Shown: positions 1-6,899 of the stretch, piece after piece
Layout of the letters: every line of letters starts with the position of its first letter
Position numbering within the stretch: the first letter of the stretch is position 1
Assembly: GCA_945947845.1 (NCBI GenBank)
Contig: CAMEZN010000036.1
Coordinates: forward strand, 1-9,872
Source of the DNA: an uncultured Mucispirillum sp.
GTDB lineage: Bacteria > Chrysiogenota > Deferribacteres > Deferribacterales > Mucispirillaceae
Direction: 5' to 3'
DNA length: 9,872 bases
Notes under the pieces: generated by a model
Told to the model about the DNA's origin: nothing
The model's input: the letters and a program-made list of their open reading frames with translations, nothing else
Databases searched by the model: none
Made by a program: the position numbers and the translations under genes

Positions 1-1065
1 ATTTTTCCGCATAACTTCAATAAGTTTATTATTTTGCAGAATTTCCCTTGAAATATTAAGCGGTAAATCATTTGATTCAACAACACCTTTCACAAACCTT
101 AAATAAGGTGGAAAAAGTTCTTCGCAGTGTTCCATAATCTGCACTCTTTTCACATATAGCATAGGGCCTGATTTATATTCTTTATATATAATATCAAAAG
201 GCTTCATTTTTGGAATATATAAAAGCCCTGCAAATTCATGAGTGCCTTCCACTTTAAAGTGTATAGTTTTCAACGGGTCAGAATAGTCATGAGTTATATG
301 CTTATAAAAATCATTATATTCTTCTTCTGTAATCTCTGATTTATTTCTTAACCAGATAGCTTTACGAGAGTTTAAAACTTCTTCTTTTATCTCTTTTTCT
401 TCAAGTGGTTTACCTTCTTCATCTTTTTTAGGCCTTTCAATATCCATAACTATTGGGTGCTCAATATAGTCAGAATATTTTGAAACTAAATCTCTTAATG
501 TCCATTCATCAAGATATTTTTTATCATCTTCTTTTAAATGGAGAATAATATCTGTTCCACGGTTTACTCTTACAGCTTCACCTATTTCAAAAGTTCCTGC
601 TGCCTGACTTTCCCATTTTACACCTTTTTCCTGCCCTGCTTTTCTTGTGATAACTGTAACTTTATCTGCCACCATAAAAGCAGAATAAAAACCAACACCA
701 AACTGACCGATTAATTCAACAGCATCTTTTGCATTTTTTTCTTCAAGCATTTTCATAAATTCTTTTGTGCCGCTGTTTGCAATAGTTCCAAGGGTATTGA
801 TAACTTCATCATAATCCATACCTATACCATTATCTGATATAGTAAGAGTTCCTGCACTTTTATTTGGGTTAAGTTTTATTTTCCAGTCTGTATCATTTTC
901 ATATTTACTTTGGTCTGTTAAACCTTCATAGCGGATTTTATCTATTGCATCACTTGCATTAGATATAAGCTCTCTTAAAAATATATCTTTGTTAGAATAA
1001 AGGGAATGGATAACAATATCTAACAATTTAGATACTTCTGTTTTAAACTCCATAGTTTGTGCCAT
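1..1065 (-). CDS. htpG: Molecular chaperone HtpG (bacterial Hsp90), N-terminal 355 codons, 3' end outside window
   Basis: HtpG is the cytosolic, dimeric, ATP-dependent Hsp90 chaperone that remodels client proteins. The minus strand reads without a stop from ATG at 1065-1063 to the window edge, giving 355 of the usual ~620-640 residues. The GHKL ATPase domain is complete: the [12 protein letters not shown] helix with catalytic Glu32 and Mg-binding Asn36, DNGIGM at 78-83, and the glycine-rich lid [11 protein letters not shown] from 120. The middle domain follows to the window edge and includes LNISREILQ, whose Arg340 matches the ATP-contacting arginine of E. coli HtpG. The rest of the middle domain and the C-terminal dimerisation domain are missing only because of the window boundary. 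The start is supported by AGGAG (complement of 1074-1078) 8 nt upstream and by the family N-terminus. It is transcribed divergently from the lipoprotein gene, behind a CIRCE operator. Seen: motifs, start and RBS. Known: family function. Confidence 0.97.
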   Translation of the reverse strand, partial: MAQTMEFKTEVSKLLDIVIHSLYSNKDIFLRELISNASDAIDKIRYEGLTDQSKYENDTDWKIKLNPNKSAGTLTISDNGIGMDYDEVINTLGTIANSGTKEFMKMLEEKNAKDAVELIGQFGVGFYSAFMVADKVTVITRKAGQEKGVKWESQAAGTFEIGEAVRVNRGTDIILHLKEDDKKYLDEWTLRDLVSKYSDYIEHPIVMDIERPKKDEEGKPLEEKEIKEEVLNSRKAIWLRNKSEITEEEYNDFYKHITHDYSDPLKTIHFKVEGTHEFAGLLYIPKMKPFDIIYKEYKSGPMLYVKRVQIMEHCEELFPPYLRFVKGVVESNDLPLNISREILQNNKLIEVMRKN

Positions 1066-1100
1066 AAATCTATCTCCTAAATTTAATATAATTATAATTA

Positions 1101-1127
1101 TTAGCACTCGTAATTAGTGAGTGCCAA
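1101..1127 (-). promoter_or_regulatory. CIRCE operator (HrcA-binding inverted repeat) of htpG
   Basis: On the plus strand, TTAGCACTC (1101-1109), a 9-nt spacer and GAGTGCCAA (1119-1127) match the CIRCE consensus TTAGCACTC-N9-GAGTGCTAA with one mismatch (C for T at 1125). CIRCE is the operator of the heat-shock repressor HrcA, classically found before groESL and hrcA-grpE-dnaK. Here it starts 4 bp after the -10 hexamer of the htpG promoter and should cover the transcription start, which fits steric repression. It is 36 bp from the htpG start codon and about 195 bp from the divergent lipoprotein start, so htpG is the likely target. HrcA itself is not in the window. Confidence 0.92.
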
Positions 1128-1131
1128 ACAT

Positions 1132-1160
1132 AATGTAATAAGTATGCTTCATATTGTCAA
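1132..1160 (-). promoter_or_regulatory. Sigma-70-type promoter of htpG
   Basis: On the minus strand, a perfect -35 TTGACA (complement of 1155-1160) is followed 17 bp later by TACATT (complement of 1132-1137), a 4/6 match to TATAAT. The expected start is near 1125, at the upstream edge of the CIRCE element. That implies a leader of about 60 nt that carries the operator sequence. A housekeeping-type promoter plus CIRCE points to negative control by HrcA rather than a dedicated heat-shock sigma factor. The spacing is seen; the start point is inferred. Confidence 0.75.
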
Positions 1161-1262
1161 GGGTTTAAAGTTAAATAATCATAATTTATTTTATAAATTT
1201 ATTTTTAAAATAATTATTAATATTTTTTATTATAATACATATTGTTTATAAATATATTATCC

Positions 1263-1292
1263 TTGATTTATGGAGTATACTTGTGATAAATT
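1263..1292 (+). promoter_or_regulatory. Candidate promoter of the lipoprotein-peptidase pair
   Basis: TTGATT (1263-1268, 4/6 to TTGACA) lies 18 bp before TAAATT (1287-1292). TG at 1284-1285 is placed one base before the hexamer, as in extended -10 promoters. Transcription would begin near 1299, leaving a leader of about 24 nt that contains a run of nine T (1305-1313) and then the GAGGA ribosome binding site (1314-1318), 4 nt before the ATG at 1323. The DNA upstream (about 1170-1260) is almost pure A/T, where chance promoter-like matches are common, so this is tentative. I see no gene in 1066-1322. Confidence 0.4.
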
Positions 1293-1322
1293 ATTTATTA
1301 AGTATTTTTTTTTGAGGATATT

Positions 1323-2177
1323 ATGAAACATTTTATAATAATATTATCTGCAATATTACTTATGCTTACAGGCTGCAAGAAAGAAAAAGAAAATGTTATG
1401 GCTGTGCCTATACAGGCTGAAGATTTCTATGACTTGCAGAATAAAATAAATATAGTATGTGCACAAATAAATTCAACTGTATGCTCATATATTAAAGGGC
1501 CTATTTCAGTTTACCTGCCAGAAGCATCTTCTGCTGGCTATATTTTATCGGGCGATGAAGCAATTATTGCAGAAAATCTTTACAAAAGGTTAAATGGCAA
1601 AACTCCTGAACAGATTATTGCTGAATATAAAAAAATATTAAAAAACAAACTTGATGAGGATATGGAGCGGGATAGAAATGTTACTAAAATGCTTAATAAC
1701 ATTGAAAAAACATTTAAAAATACAAGAGAATATGCAAAAGATATAATTATTAAAGATATTAATACAAATATTGGTGATGATAACATTATACAAATAGCAT
1801 TTACCATAGAAAATAAGACACCATTTAATATATTGCAGTTTTCAGGTGAAACAGAGTTTTTTACCACTGCTGATACTTTTCTTGCCCGCTCAAAAGCTTT
1901 TTCAAAAAAAATTGAGCCATTCATACCAACAGGCAGCAGTGCAAGAGTTAATGTTATAATAAGCTCTATTGAAGATAATGATATTTCCTTAATCCGTGCA
2001 GCAAAAGATTTAACTACAAAAGTGATTATTACAAGCCTGCACACAGATTCTCAGGATAATGCTACTTCTGCCATAGTTCTATCTCTGCCTTATTCATATT
2101 TTCATCTTAGGCAGATGATTGATGAGCGGGAAAGCATTTATAATGCTACACTTAAAAAAATAGATAATATTTATTAG
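1323..2177 (+). CDS. Unrecognised lipoprotein with signal peptidase II lipobox
   Basis: This is a 284-residue protein of unknown function. The N-terminus is a short lipoprotein signal: Lys2, a hydrophobic stretch (residues 4-15) and lipobox LTGC with the lipidated Cys at 18. Residue +2 is Lys, so under the E. coli Asp+2 rule nothing would retain it in the inner membrane; outer-membrane anchoring is inferred. The charged KKEKEN stretch after Cys18 looks like a linker. LNGKTPEQIIAEY (90-102) resembles the L-N-G-K-T-x-E-x-I-x-A-E motif I recall from small DUF6694-type lipoproteins, but this protein is far longer, so that link is weak. The middle (about 100-150) is lysine-rich and helical in character. 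Residues 150-260 look like a beta-rich domain (IAFTIENKTPFNILQFSGE). Cys46 and Cys54 could form a disulfide. Its TAG stop (2175-2177) overlaps the ribosome binding site of the peptidase gene that follows, so the two are probably co-transcribed and translationally coupled. Confidence 0.85.
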   Translation: MKHFIIILSAILLMLTGCKKEKENVMAVPIQAEDFYDLQNKINIVCAQINSTVCSYIKGPISVYLPEASSAGYILSGDEAIIAENLYKRLNGKTPEQIIAEYKKILKNKLDEDMERDRNVTKMLNNIEKTFKNTREYAKDIIIKDINTNIGDDNIIQIAFTIENKTPFNILQFSGETEFFTTADTFLARSKAFSKKIEPFIPTGSSARVNVIISSIEDNDISLIRAAKDLTTKVIITSLHTDSQDNATSAIVLSLPYSYFHLRQMIDERESIYNATLKKIDNIY

Positions 2178-2186
2178 GAGAAACAT

Positions 2187-4133
2187 ATGTTTATAGATTT
2201 TCCATTAGAATGCACTAAAAATTCGTTAGAGAATGTTACAGAAATTATTAAACACAATAAGGAAGAAATTGAAAAACTTTTAAAAATAGAGAATAAAACT
2301 TTCCTAAATTTTATGCGGCCCCTTATGGAGCTTGACTGCCGTCTTAATGATTATTTTACCCCTGTTGCACATTTAAATTCAGTATGCGATAGTAAAGAAA
2401 CAAGGGAAGCTTTTTCTATTTGTTTAGAACCTTTAAGTATTTATTCATCAGAATTAAGCCAAAATAAAGATATATATGAAGCTGTCAAAGAAATTATGAA
2501 CCAAGATGGTTTAACTGATGAGCAGAAAAAAGTTATTAAAGACAGCCTTGATACATTTAAATTAGGTGGTGTTCATTTAGAAGAAGATAAAAAGAAAAGA
2601 CTTATAGAAATAAATACAAGACTTTCAGAACTTTCTGATAATTTTAATAAAAACCTGCTGGACGCAACAAATGCTTTTGAAATAATATTAAAAGATGATA
2701 CAAATATTAAAGATATGCCAGAAAGTGATAAAATGGCAGCAAAAGTGCAGCAGGGTTACAGGTTTACATTGCAGGCACCATCATATATAGCATTTATGAC
2801 ATACTGTAAAGATAGAGAACTAAGAGAAGAAGTTTATAAAGCATATATGACAAGAGCAGAAAACAACAGCCCCGTAATAGAAGAAATGTTGAAATTAAAA
2901 CATGAAAAAGCAAACCTTTTAGGCTATAAAAATTACAGAGAAATGAGAAATGAAACTATGAGCTGCCCTAGTGCTGATGAAGCTCTTGCTTTTTTAAGAA
3001 AATTAAGCAAAAAAGGTAAGCCATATGCAGAAAGAGAATTAAAAGAATTATCAGACTTTGCAAAAAATAAAGGAATTGATAAAATAGAAAGCTATGATAC
3101 AGCATACCTTTCAAACCTGCTGAAAAAAGAAGTGCTTGGCTTTGACAGCGAACTTTTCAGACCATATTTTGAAAAAGAAAATGTTGTGCAGGGGCTTTTC
3201 TTATTTCTCCAAAAACTTTTTAATATTAAATTTCAAGAAGTAAGCAGTATAAAACTATGGCATGAAACAGCTAAATGCTTTAATCTGCTTGATAATAATG
3301 ATAAACCATTTGCAAGACTTTATATAGATTTAGAAGCAAGACCTGAAAAAAGAGGCGGAGCATGGATGAATAACTGGCACACTGGGCGGGTAGATGATAA
3401 AAATAATGTTCATCTTCCAGATGCTTTTATCGTTGCTAACTTCCCGCCTTCTAAAAACGGGCAGCCTTCCCTTTTGAGACATGATGATGTGCATACACTT
3501 TTCCATGAAGCAGGTCATGCAATCCATCACCTTTTTTCAAAATGTAAAGAAAGTGATGTTTCTGGTATCAATGGTGTTGAGTGGGACGCAGTAGAATTTC
3601 CATCTCAATTTTTAGAAAACTTTGCTTATGAAGAAAAAGTCTTAAAGTTATTTGCCCGCCATTATGAAACTGGTGAAATAATACCTGATGAATTAATAAA
3701 AAAATTAATAGACAATAAAAACTTTCAATCTGGTATGTTTTTAGTCCGCCAGTTAGAATTTGGTATATTTGACTTATCTATATATGATAATGCTTATACT
3801 TATGAACAGGTGCATAATATAATACTTGAAACCAGAAAAGAAACAGCAGTAATAACTCCACCAGACTATGTAATATTTGAAAATGGATTTGGTCATATTT
3901 TTGGCGGCGGCTATTCAGCAGGTTATTACAGCTATAAATGGGCAGAAATGCTTTCTGCTGATGCCTACCTTGCTTTCAGTGAAAAAGGTGTTTTTGATAA
4001 TGATATCGCAGAAAGTTTTAAGAAAAATATTTTAGAAAAAGGCGGCTCATACACTATGCAGCAGCTTTTCAAAAACTTTATGGGAAGACTGCCTGATGAA
4101 GAAAAACTTTTACAGCTTATGGGAATGAAATAA
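2187..4133 (+). CDS. prlC: M3 family zinc metallopeptidase, oligopeptidase A type
   Basis: A soluble thimet-oligopeptidase-family enzyme that cleaves short peptides, including cleaved signal peptides in E. coli (OpdA/PrlC). The 648 residues are slightly fewer than E. coli OpdA (680). The zinc site is complete: HEAGH with His440, Glu441 (catalytic) and His444, and Glu470 as third ligand in VEFPSQFLEN, 30 residues after the first His as in neurolysin. The substrate-binding loop HIFGGGYSAGYYSY (570-583) nearly matches HIFAGGYAAGYYSY of E. coli OpdA, with His570, Tyr576 and Tyr580/583 at the family positions. The C-terminal NILEKGGSYTMQQLFKNF stretch is also OpdA-like. There is no signal peptide, so it is cytosolic. 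The start is supported by AGGAG (2176-2180) 6 nt before the ATG. It follows the lipoprotein gene by 9 bp and ends just before a hairpin. Seen: motifs. Known: the reaction. The prlC symbol rests on motif resemblance; a neighbouring M3 subfamily is the main alternative. Confidence 0.95.
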   Translation: MFIDFPLECTKNSLENVTEIIKHNKEEIEKLLKIENKTFLNFMRPLMELDCRLNDYFTPVAHLNSVCDSKETREAFSICLEPLSIYSSELSQNKDIYEAVKEIMNQDGLTDEQKKVIKDSLDTFKLGGVHLEEDKKKRLIEINTRLSELSDNFNKNLLDATNAFEIILKDDTNIKDMPESDKMAAKVQQGYRFTLQAPSYIAFMTYCKDRELREEVYKAYMTRAENNSPVIEEMLKLKHEKANLLGYKNYREMRNETMSCPSADEALAFLRKLSKKGKPYAERELKELSDFAKNKGIDKIESYDTAYLSNLLKKEVLGFDSELFRPYFEKENVVQGLFLFLQKLFNIKFQEVSSIKLWHETAKCFNLLDNNDKPFARLYIDLEARPEKRGGAWMNNWHTGRVDDKNNVHLPDAFIVANFPPSKNGQPSLLRHDDVHTLFHEAGHAIHHLFSKCKESDVSGINGVEWDAVEFPSQFLENFAYEEKVLKLFARHYETGEIIPDELIKKLIDNKNFQSGMFLVRQLEFGIFDLSIYDNAYTYEQVHNIILETRKETAVITPPDYVIFENGFGHIFGGGYSAGYYSYKWAEMLSADAYLAFSEKGVFDNDIAESFKKNILEKGGSYTMQQLFKNFMGRLPDEEKLLQLMGMK

Positions 4134-4162
4134 ATAAGTGCGACATATAATGTCGCACTTAT
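4134..4162 (+). terminator. Perfect 12-bp hairpin after the peptidase gene, probable terminator
   Basis: ATAAGTGCGACA (4134-4145) pairs perfectly with TGTCGCACTTAT (4151-4162) around a 5-nt loop, starting directly after the peptidase TAA. It is the only GC-containing long stem in this gap and separates the lipoprotein-peptidase pair from addBA. The 3' flank is an A/T alternation (CATATATTATAT) and not a U-run, so classical intrinsic termination is not certain. It could instead protect the mRNA 3' end. Confidence 0.6.
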
Positions 4163-4220
4163 CATATATTATATATTATATCTTATAGACCATATCAGTA
4201 TATTATGCAGAGATATATAC

Positions 4221-4248
4221 CTGCTTATATAATTTATATATAAGTCAG
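4221..4248. repeat. AT-rich palindrome in the leader region of addB
   Basis: CTTATATA (4224-4231) and TATATAAG (4237-4244) form an 8-bp stem with a 5-nt loop. CTG (4221-4223) and CAG (4246-4248) extend it across a one-base bulge. It lies 28 bp before the addB start. It could be a regulator-binding site, an mRNA leader hairpin or a chance palindrome in AT-rich DNA. I found no convincing -35/-10 pair in 4163-4275, although a promoter for addBA is expected there. Confidence 0.3.
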
Positions 4249-4275
4249 TAACTAAATATTATATAAGGATAAACT

Positions 4276-5103
4276 ATGATAAGCTGTTTAAATATCCCAG
4301 AAAAAACTACTCCATATTCTTTTATTTACAACCTTTCATTAGATTACGATAAAGAAGAATATAAAACATGCCTTATTCTGCCAACAGAAAGAAATTTAAG
4401 GTATATGGCAAACTGCAATTTTAAATATGTAGAGCCTTATGCTGTTTCAAACTTTTTTGAAATATTAATAAATACAGATAAAAAGATTATGCCAGTAGAA
4501 CTCAGACCTTTTTACTTAAAAAAAGCTGTAAAAAAACTAACGAACGATGAAATAACTGCTGTATTTAAAAGTGATAATAAAGAGTTTTTATCAAGCTTTA
4601 TTCCTTTTGCACAAAATGCGAAGAATATTTTTTCTTTTTTCAGAGAGCTTTTTGCTGAAATGGTGGACATTAAAAGCCTTGTTAAAGCAGGCAAATATTC
4701 TGATTATGAAAGGCAGATAAATATATTAAACCACCTGTGGAATATTTATTTAGATATAATACATAAAGAAGGCTGGATAGATAAATATGAAATCTATCAA
4801 AATATAAGCTTAAATAAACTTTTTATAAATAAATATGATAACTTTATATTTTTAATAAGCGGGTTTCTTACAAAATATGAACTGACTGTTATAAAAGAAA
4901 TAAGCAGAGAAAAAAATGTTATTATAGTTTTCAACTATTCAGGTGAAAAACAAAACCAGCATAAAGAATATGAAGCATATTTTGAAACAAAAAGCTTAAA
5001 TGACAAAAAACTGCCAGCCTTTTCAAGCAGCAATATGCAGATATTTTCCTGTGCATCAGAAATTTCTCAAATAGAGCTGATTACAAAAAAGCATTTGAAT
5101 TAA
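4276..5103 (+). CDS. addB: AddB-type helicase-nuclease subunit, N-terminal part (frame closes by frameshift)
   Basis: These 275 codons encode the N-terminal, helicase-like part of AddB, the partner of AddA in the enzyme that resects double-strand breaks. The sequence opens with a strand-like CLILPTERNLRYM segment followed by a largely helical region. It ends with FSCASEISQIELITKK, which fits the helicase fold before the AVIMP strand found in the next frame. I see no Walker A P-loop, so this half is probably not an ATPase; motor activity would then rest on AddA. The start is supported by AAGGA (4265-4269) 6 nt before the ATG. The natural protein does not end here: reading is lost at the A-run 5085-5090, and HLN plus TAA (5101-5103) are out-of-frame additions. 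The rest of AddB is at 5133-6899 in the -1 frame. If no frameshift occurs, a nuclease-less 275-residue fragment is made. Confidence 0.85.
   Translation: MISCLNIPEKTTPYSFIYNLSLDYDKEEYKTCLILPTERNLRYMANCNFKYVEPYAVSNFFEILINTDKKIMPVELRPFYLKKAVKKLTNDEITAVFKSDNKEFLSSFIPFAQNAKNIFSFFRELFAEMVDIKSLVKAGKYSDYERQINILNHLWNIYLDIIHKEGWIDKYEIYQNISLNKLFINKYDNFIFLISGFLTKYELTVIKEISREKNVIIVFNYSGEKQNQHKEYEAYFETKSLNDKKLPAFSSSNMQIFSCASEISQIELITKKHLN
5085..5091 (+). other. A_AAA_AAG slippery heptamer at the addB frame crossover (candidate programmed -1 frameshift site)
   Basis: In the upstream frame the codons read ACA AAA AAG (5083-5091), so the heptamer is A_AAA_AAG in the exact phase for tandem -1 slippage by two lysyl-tRNAs, as in E. 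coli dnaX. After a -1 slip the reading is KK-AFELNIKN and on into the downstream ORF, giving one 874-residue protein. The downstream frame is open only from 5004 and the upstream frame only to 5103, so the switch must fall in that 100-nt overlap. The sense-like reading follows the upstream frame up to 5085 and the other frame after it, which places the switch on this A-run. The 0-frame stop is three codons later. I see only a weak GAG (5074-5076) upstream and a 6-bp stem (5126-5131 with 5137-5142) 34 nt downstream, too far for a typical stimulator. Loss of one A from an A7 run is an equally good explanation. Confidence 0.7.
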
Positions 5104-5132
5104 ATATAAAAAATAATATTCCTTTTAACAGA

Positions 5133-6899
5133 ATGGCTGTTATAATGCCAGATACAAGCTGTAAAACTTATTTTATTAAACTTGATTACTATAATATTTT
5201 TGATATATCAGCAGGAAGAGATATTTCTGCATGCAGTTTTATCAGCTTTATAAAAAATCTTCCAGAACTACACTCTGCCATTAAAAGCTCTATTATAGAA
5301 ATAGAAAGCCTTATTAATATACTTTCAAATGATATGCTGCAAAAAAATAATGATGTGCAGCTGCTGCTTGAAAAACTTTATAATATGCTTAAAGATAACA
5401 AACTTTATATAAATAAAGATGAATTATTAAGTGAATCTTTTATAAATGAATACTTATCAACATTTTTAAATGCGGCAGAAAATAATACAGTATTAGAGTA
5501 TATTATAAATTATAAAATGCTGCTTAAAAATATTATGCCTTTATTTCTTCTTGAACAAGATATTATTACAGAAACAATGCTTTTACTTGATAAGCTTGCT
5601 GTAATATATAAAAATATAGATGATACTCTTTTATTTGAAGAAGCATCATATATTATAATGAATGAAATCAATAACTTATCAATAGACTTGCCGAAAAAAG
5701 AAATAGCTGTAACAGGTATACTTGAAAGCCGAAATGTTGATTATGATGTGCTTTTTATACCATATATGACAGAAGACCTTTTCCCGCCAAAAAATGCGAA
5801 AGATTTATTTATTAATACAGAGATTAGAAGCCAGTTCAAACTGCCTACATTTATTGACAGAGAAAACTTAATGAAAAATTATCTGTATCAGCTTATGGAT
5901 AATGCGAAGTTTACGATTATTTCATATTCAGAAAATTCTTCTGGTGTAAGAAGAAGCAGTTTTATAGAAGAACTGGCAGTTAAAAACCACCTGACAGCAT
6001 TAAAATATGCCCCAAAAACTATTTCACTTATTCAAGAAGATAAATATTTTTATCCAAAAGATATGGAATTAAGCATAGAGAAAAATGATAAAATAATTCA
6101 GTATCTGAAAGATTTTTCTTATTCTGCATCTAATTTAAATGTATATATTGCATGCCCTTTCAAATTTTATCTTCAATATGTGCTTGGTATTCAAGAAAAA
6201 ACAGAGCCGGCTGAAAATATTGATAACAAAGTGTTTGGAACAGTGCTTCATAATGTTTTAAAAATACTTTTTGATAGAAAAATATCTGCTGCTGATAAAA
6301 ACTATTTAGAAGAATTTCAAAGCGAATTTATAAAACAAATAAAAAGCTACGATGCTTATTTATATAAAAATGTAGAACAGTTTATTACATCAATTATATA
6401 TAATGACATTCCAAAAATCGCAGCTGCTGAAAAAGCACATATCAAAAACGGATATGAAGAAATAAATAGAGAACTCAGCATTAATGTAAAATTTAATAAT
6501 TTTAAAATTAAAGGTATTATTGATAAAATAGAAAAATATAAAAATGATATTATTGTAACAGACTATAAGTATAAAAATGATGACAAAGTAAAGGCTGTTA
6601 AAAATAATGATTTTGAAAAAGCAGAAGATATACAGCTGCCTTTATATGCTTTATTAATTGATAAGGAAATGGGAAAACTGCCTGCTGATTTATTTTATTT
6701 CATCTTAAAGGAAAAGTTTGAATACAAGCATGGTTTTGATATTGAATTTTATGATGATTTTAAAGATTATTTATCAAGTGTATTAAATGATATTGTAGAT
6801 ATTAATAAACCATTTGAGCAGACAAAAGTATACAAAAAATGTGATTACTGCCCATATATATCTGTATGCGGGAGGGAAAATGGCTTCTTCAATAAATAA
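5133..6899 (+). CDS. addB: AddB-type subunit, C-terminal part with PD-(D/E)XK nuclease and Fe-S cluster motif
   Basis: This is the larger part of AddB. Numbering is for the rejoined 874-residue protein. The helicase-like C-terminal portion has GILESRNVDYDVLFIP (from 481), the AddB form of a UvrD-like motif. The RecB-family nuclease core is complete: GTVLH, GIIDKIE with Asp750, VTDYK with Asp763 and Lys765, and QLPLYA from 787. Cys627 in ACPFKFYLQY plus Cys856, Cys859 and Cys865 (C-x2-C-x5-C) form the four-cysteine Fe-S staple of AddB nucleases. The ATG at 5133 is only the first Met in this frame: it has no ribosome binding site, and homology-like sequence (AFELNIKNNIPFNR) extends upstream to 5091, so independent initiation is unlikely. 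No motif shows decay, so loss of frame is recent, artefactual or bypassed. The stop overlaps addA by 20 bp. RexB-type or 'PD-(D/E)XK nuclease family' are alternative names. Confidence 0.88.
   Translation: MAVIMPDTSCKTYFIKLDYYNIFDISAGRDISACSFISFIKNLPELHSAIKSSIIEIESLINILSNDMLQKNNDVQLLLEKLYNMLKDNKLYINKDELLSESFINEYLSTFLNAAENNTVLEYIINYKMLLKNIMPLFLLEQDIITETMLLLDKLAVIYKNIDDTLLFEEASYIIMNEINNLSIDLPKKEIAVTGILESRNVDYDVLFIPYMTEDLFPPKNAKDLFINTEIRSQFKLPTFIDRENLMKNYLYQLMDNAKFTIISYSENSSGVRRSSFIEELAVKNHLTALKYAPKTISLIQEDKYFYPKDMELSIEKNDKIIQYLKDFSYSASNLNVYIACPFKFYLQYVLGIQEKTEPAENIDNKVFGTVLHNVLKILFDRKISAADKNYLEEFQSEFIKQIKSYDAYLYKNVEQFITSIIYNDIPKIAAAEKAHIKNGYEEINRELSINVKFNNFKIKGIIDKIEKYKNDIIVTDYKYKNDDKVKAVKNNDFEKAEDIQLPLYALLIDKEMGKLPADLFYFILKEKFEYKHGFDIEFYDDFKDYLSSVLNDIVDINKPFEQTKVYKKCDYCPYISVCGRENGFFNK

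Noticed and set aside
1580..2044. Minus-strand 154-codon ORF opposite the lipoprotein gene
   Set aside because: It is antisense to a gene with a clear lipobox and ribosome binding site. Its Leu/Ile/Ser-rich composition is what the complement of AT-rich coding DNA gives, and it lacks a convincing ribosome binding site.
3330..3530. Minus-strand ORF opposite the peptidase zinc site
   Set aside because: It is a shadow of the strongly conserved HEAGH region on the plus strand, with no domain or start signal.
3965..4165. Minus-strand ORF overlapping the peptidase 3' end and hairpin
   Set aside because: It starts within the terminator-like stem and is otherwise antisense to conserved OpdA C-terminal sequence.
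4163..4275. AT-alternating stretch as a repeat array or origin element
   Set aside because: There are no regular repeat units or DnaA-box-like 9-mers; simple AT-rich intergenic DNA explains it.
4512..4694. Minus-strand ORF within addB
   Set aside because: Short, antisense to addB coding sequence, and without supporting signals.
5005..5010. First A6 run in the frame overlap as the frameshift position
   Set aside because: It reads C_AAA_AAA, a poor slippery site. The segment 5011-5085 fits the AddB pattern only in the upstream frame, so the switch must come later.
5133..6899. Downstream addB ORF as an independent gene with its own start
   Set aside because: The ATG at 5133 has no ribosome binding site, and protein-like sequence in the same frame continues upstream to the heptamer. 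It reads as the second part of one AddB.
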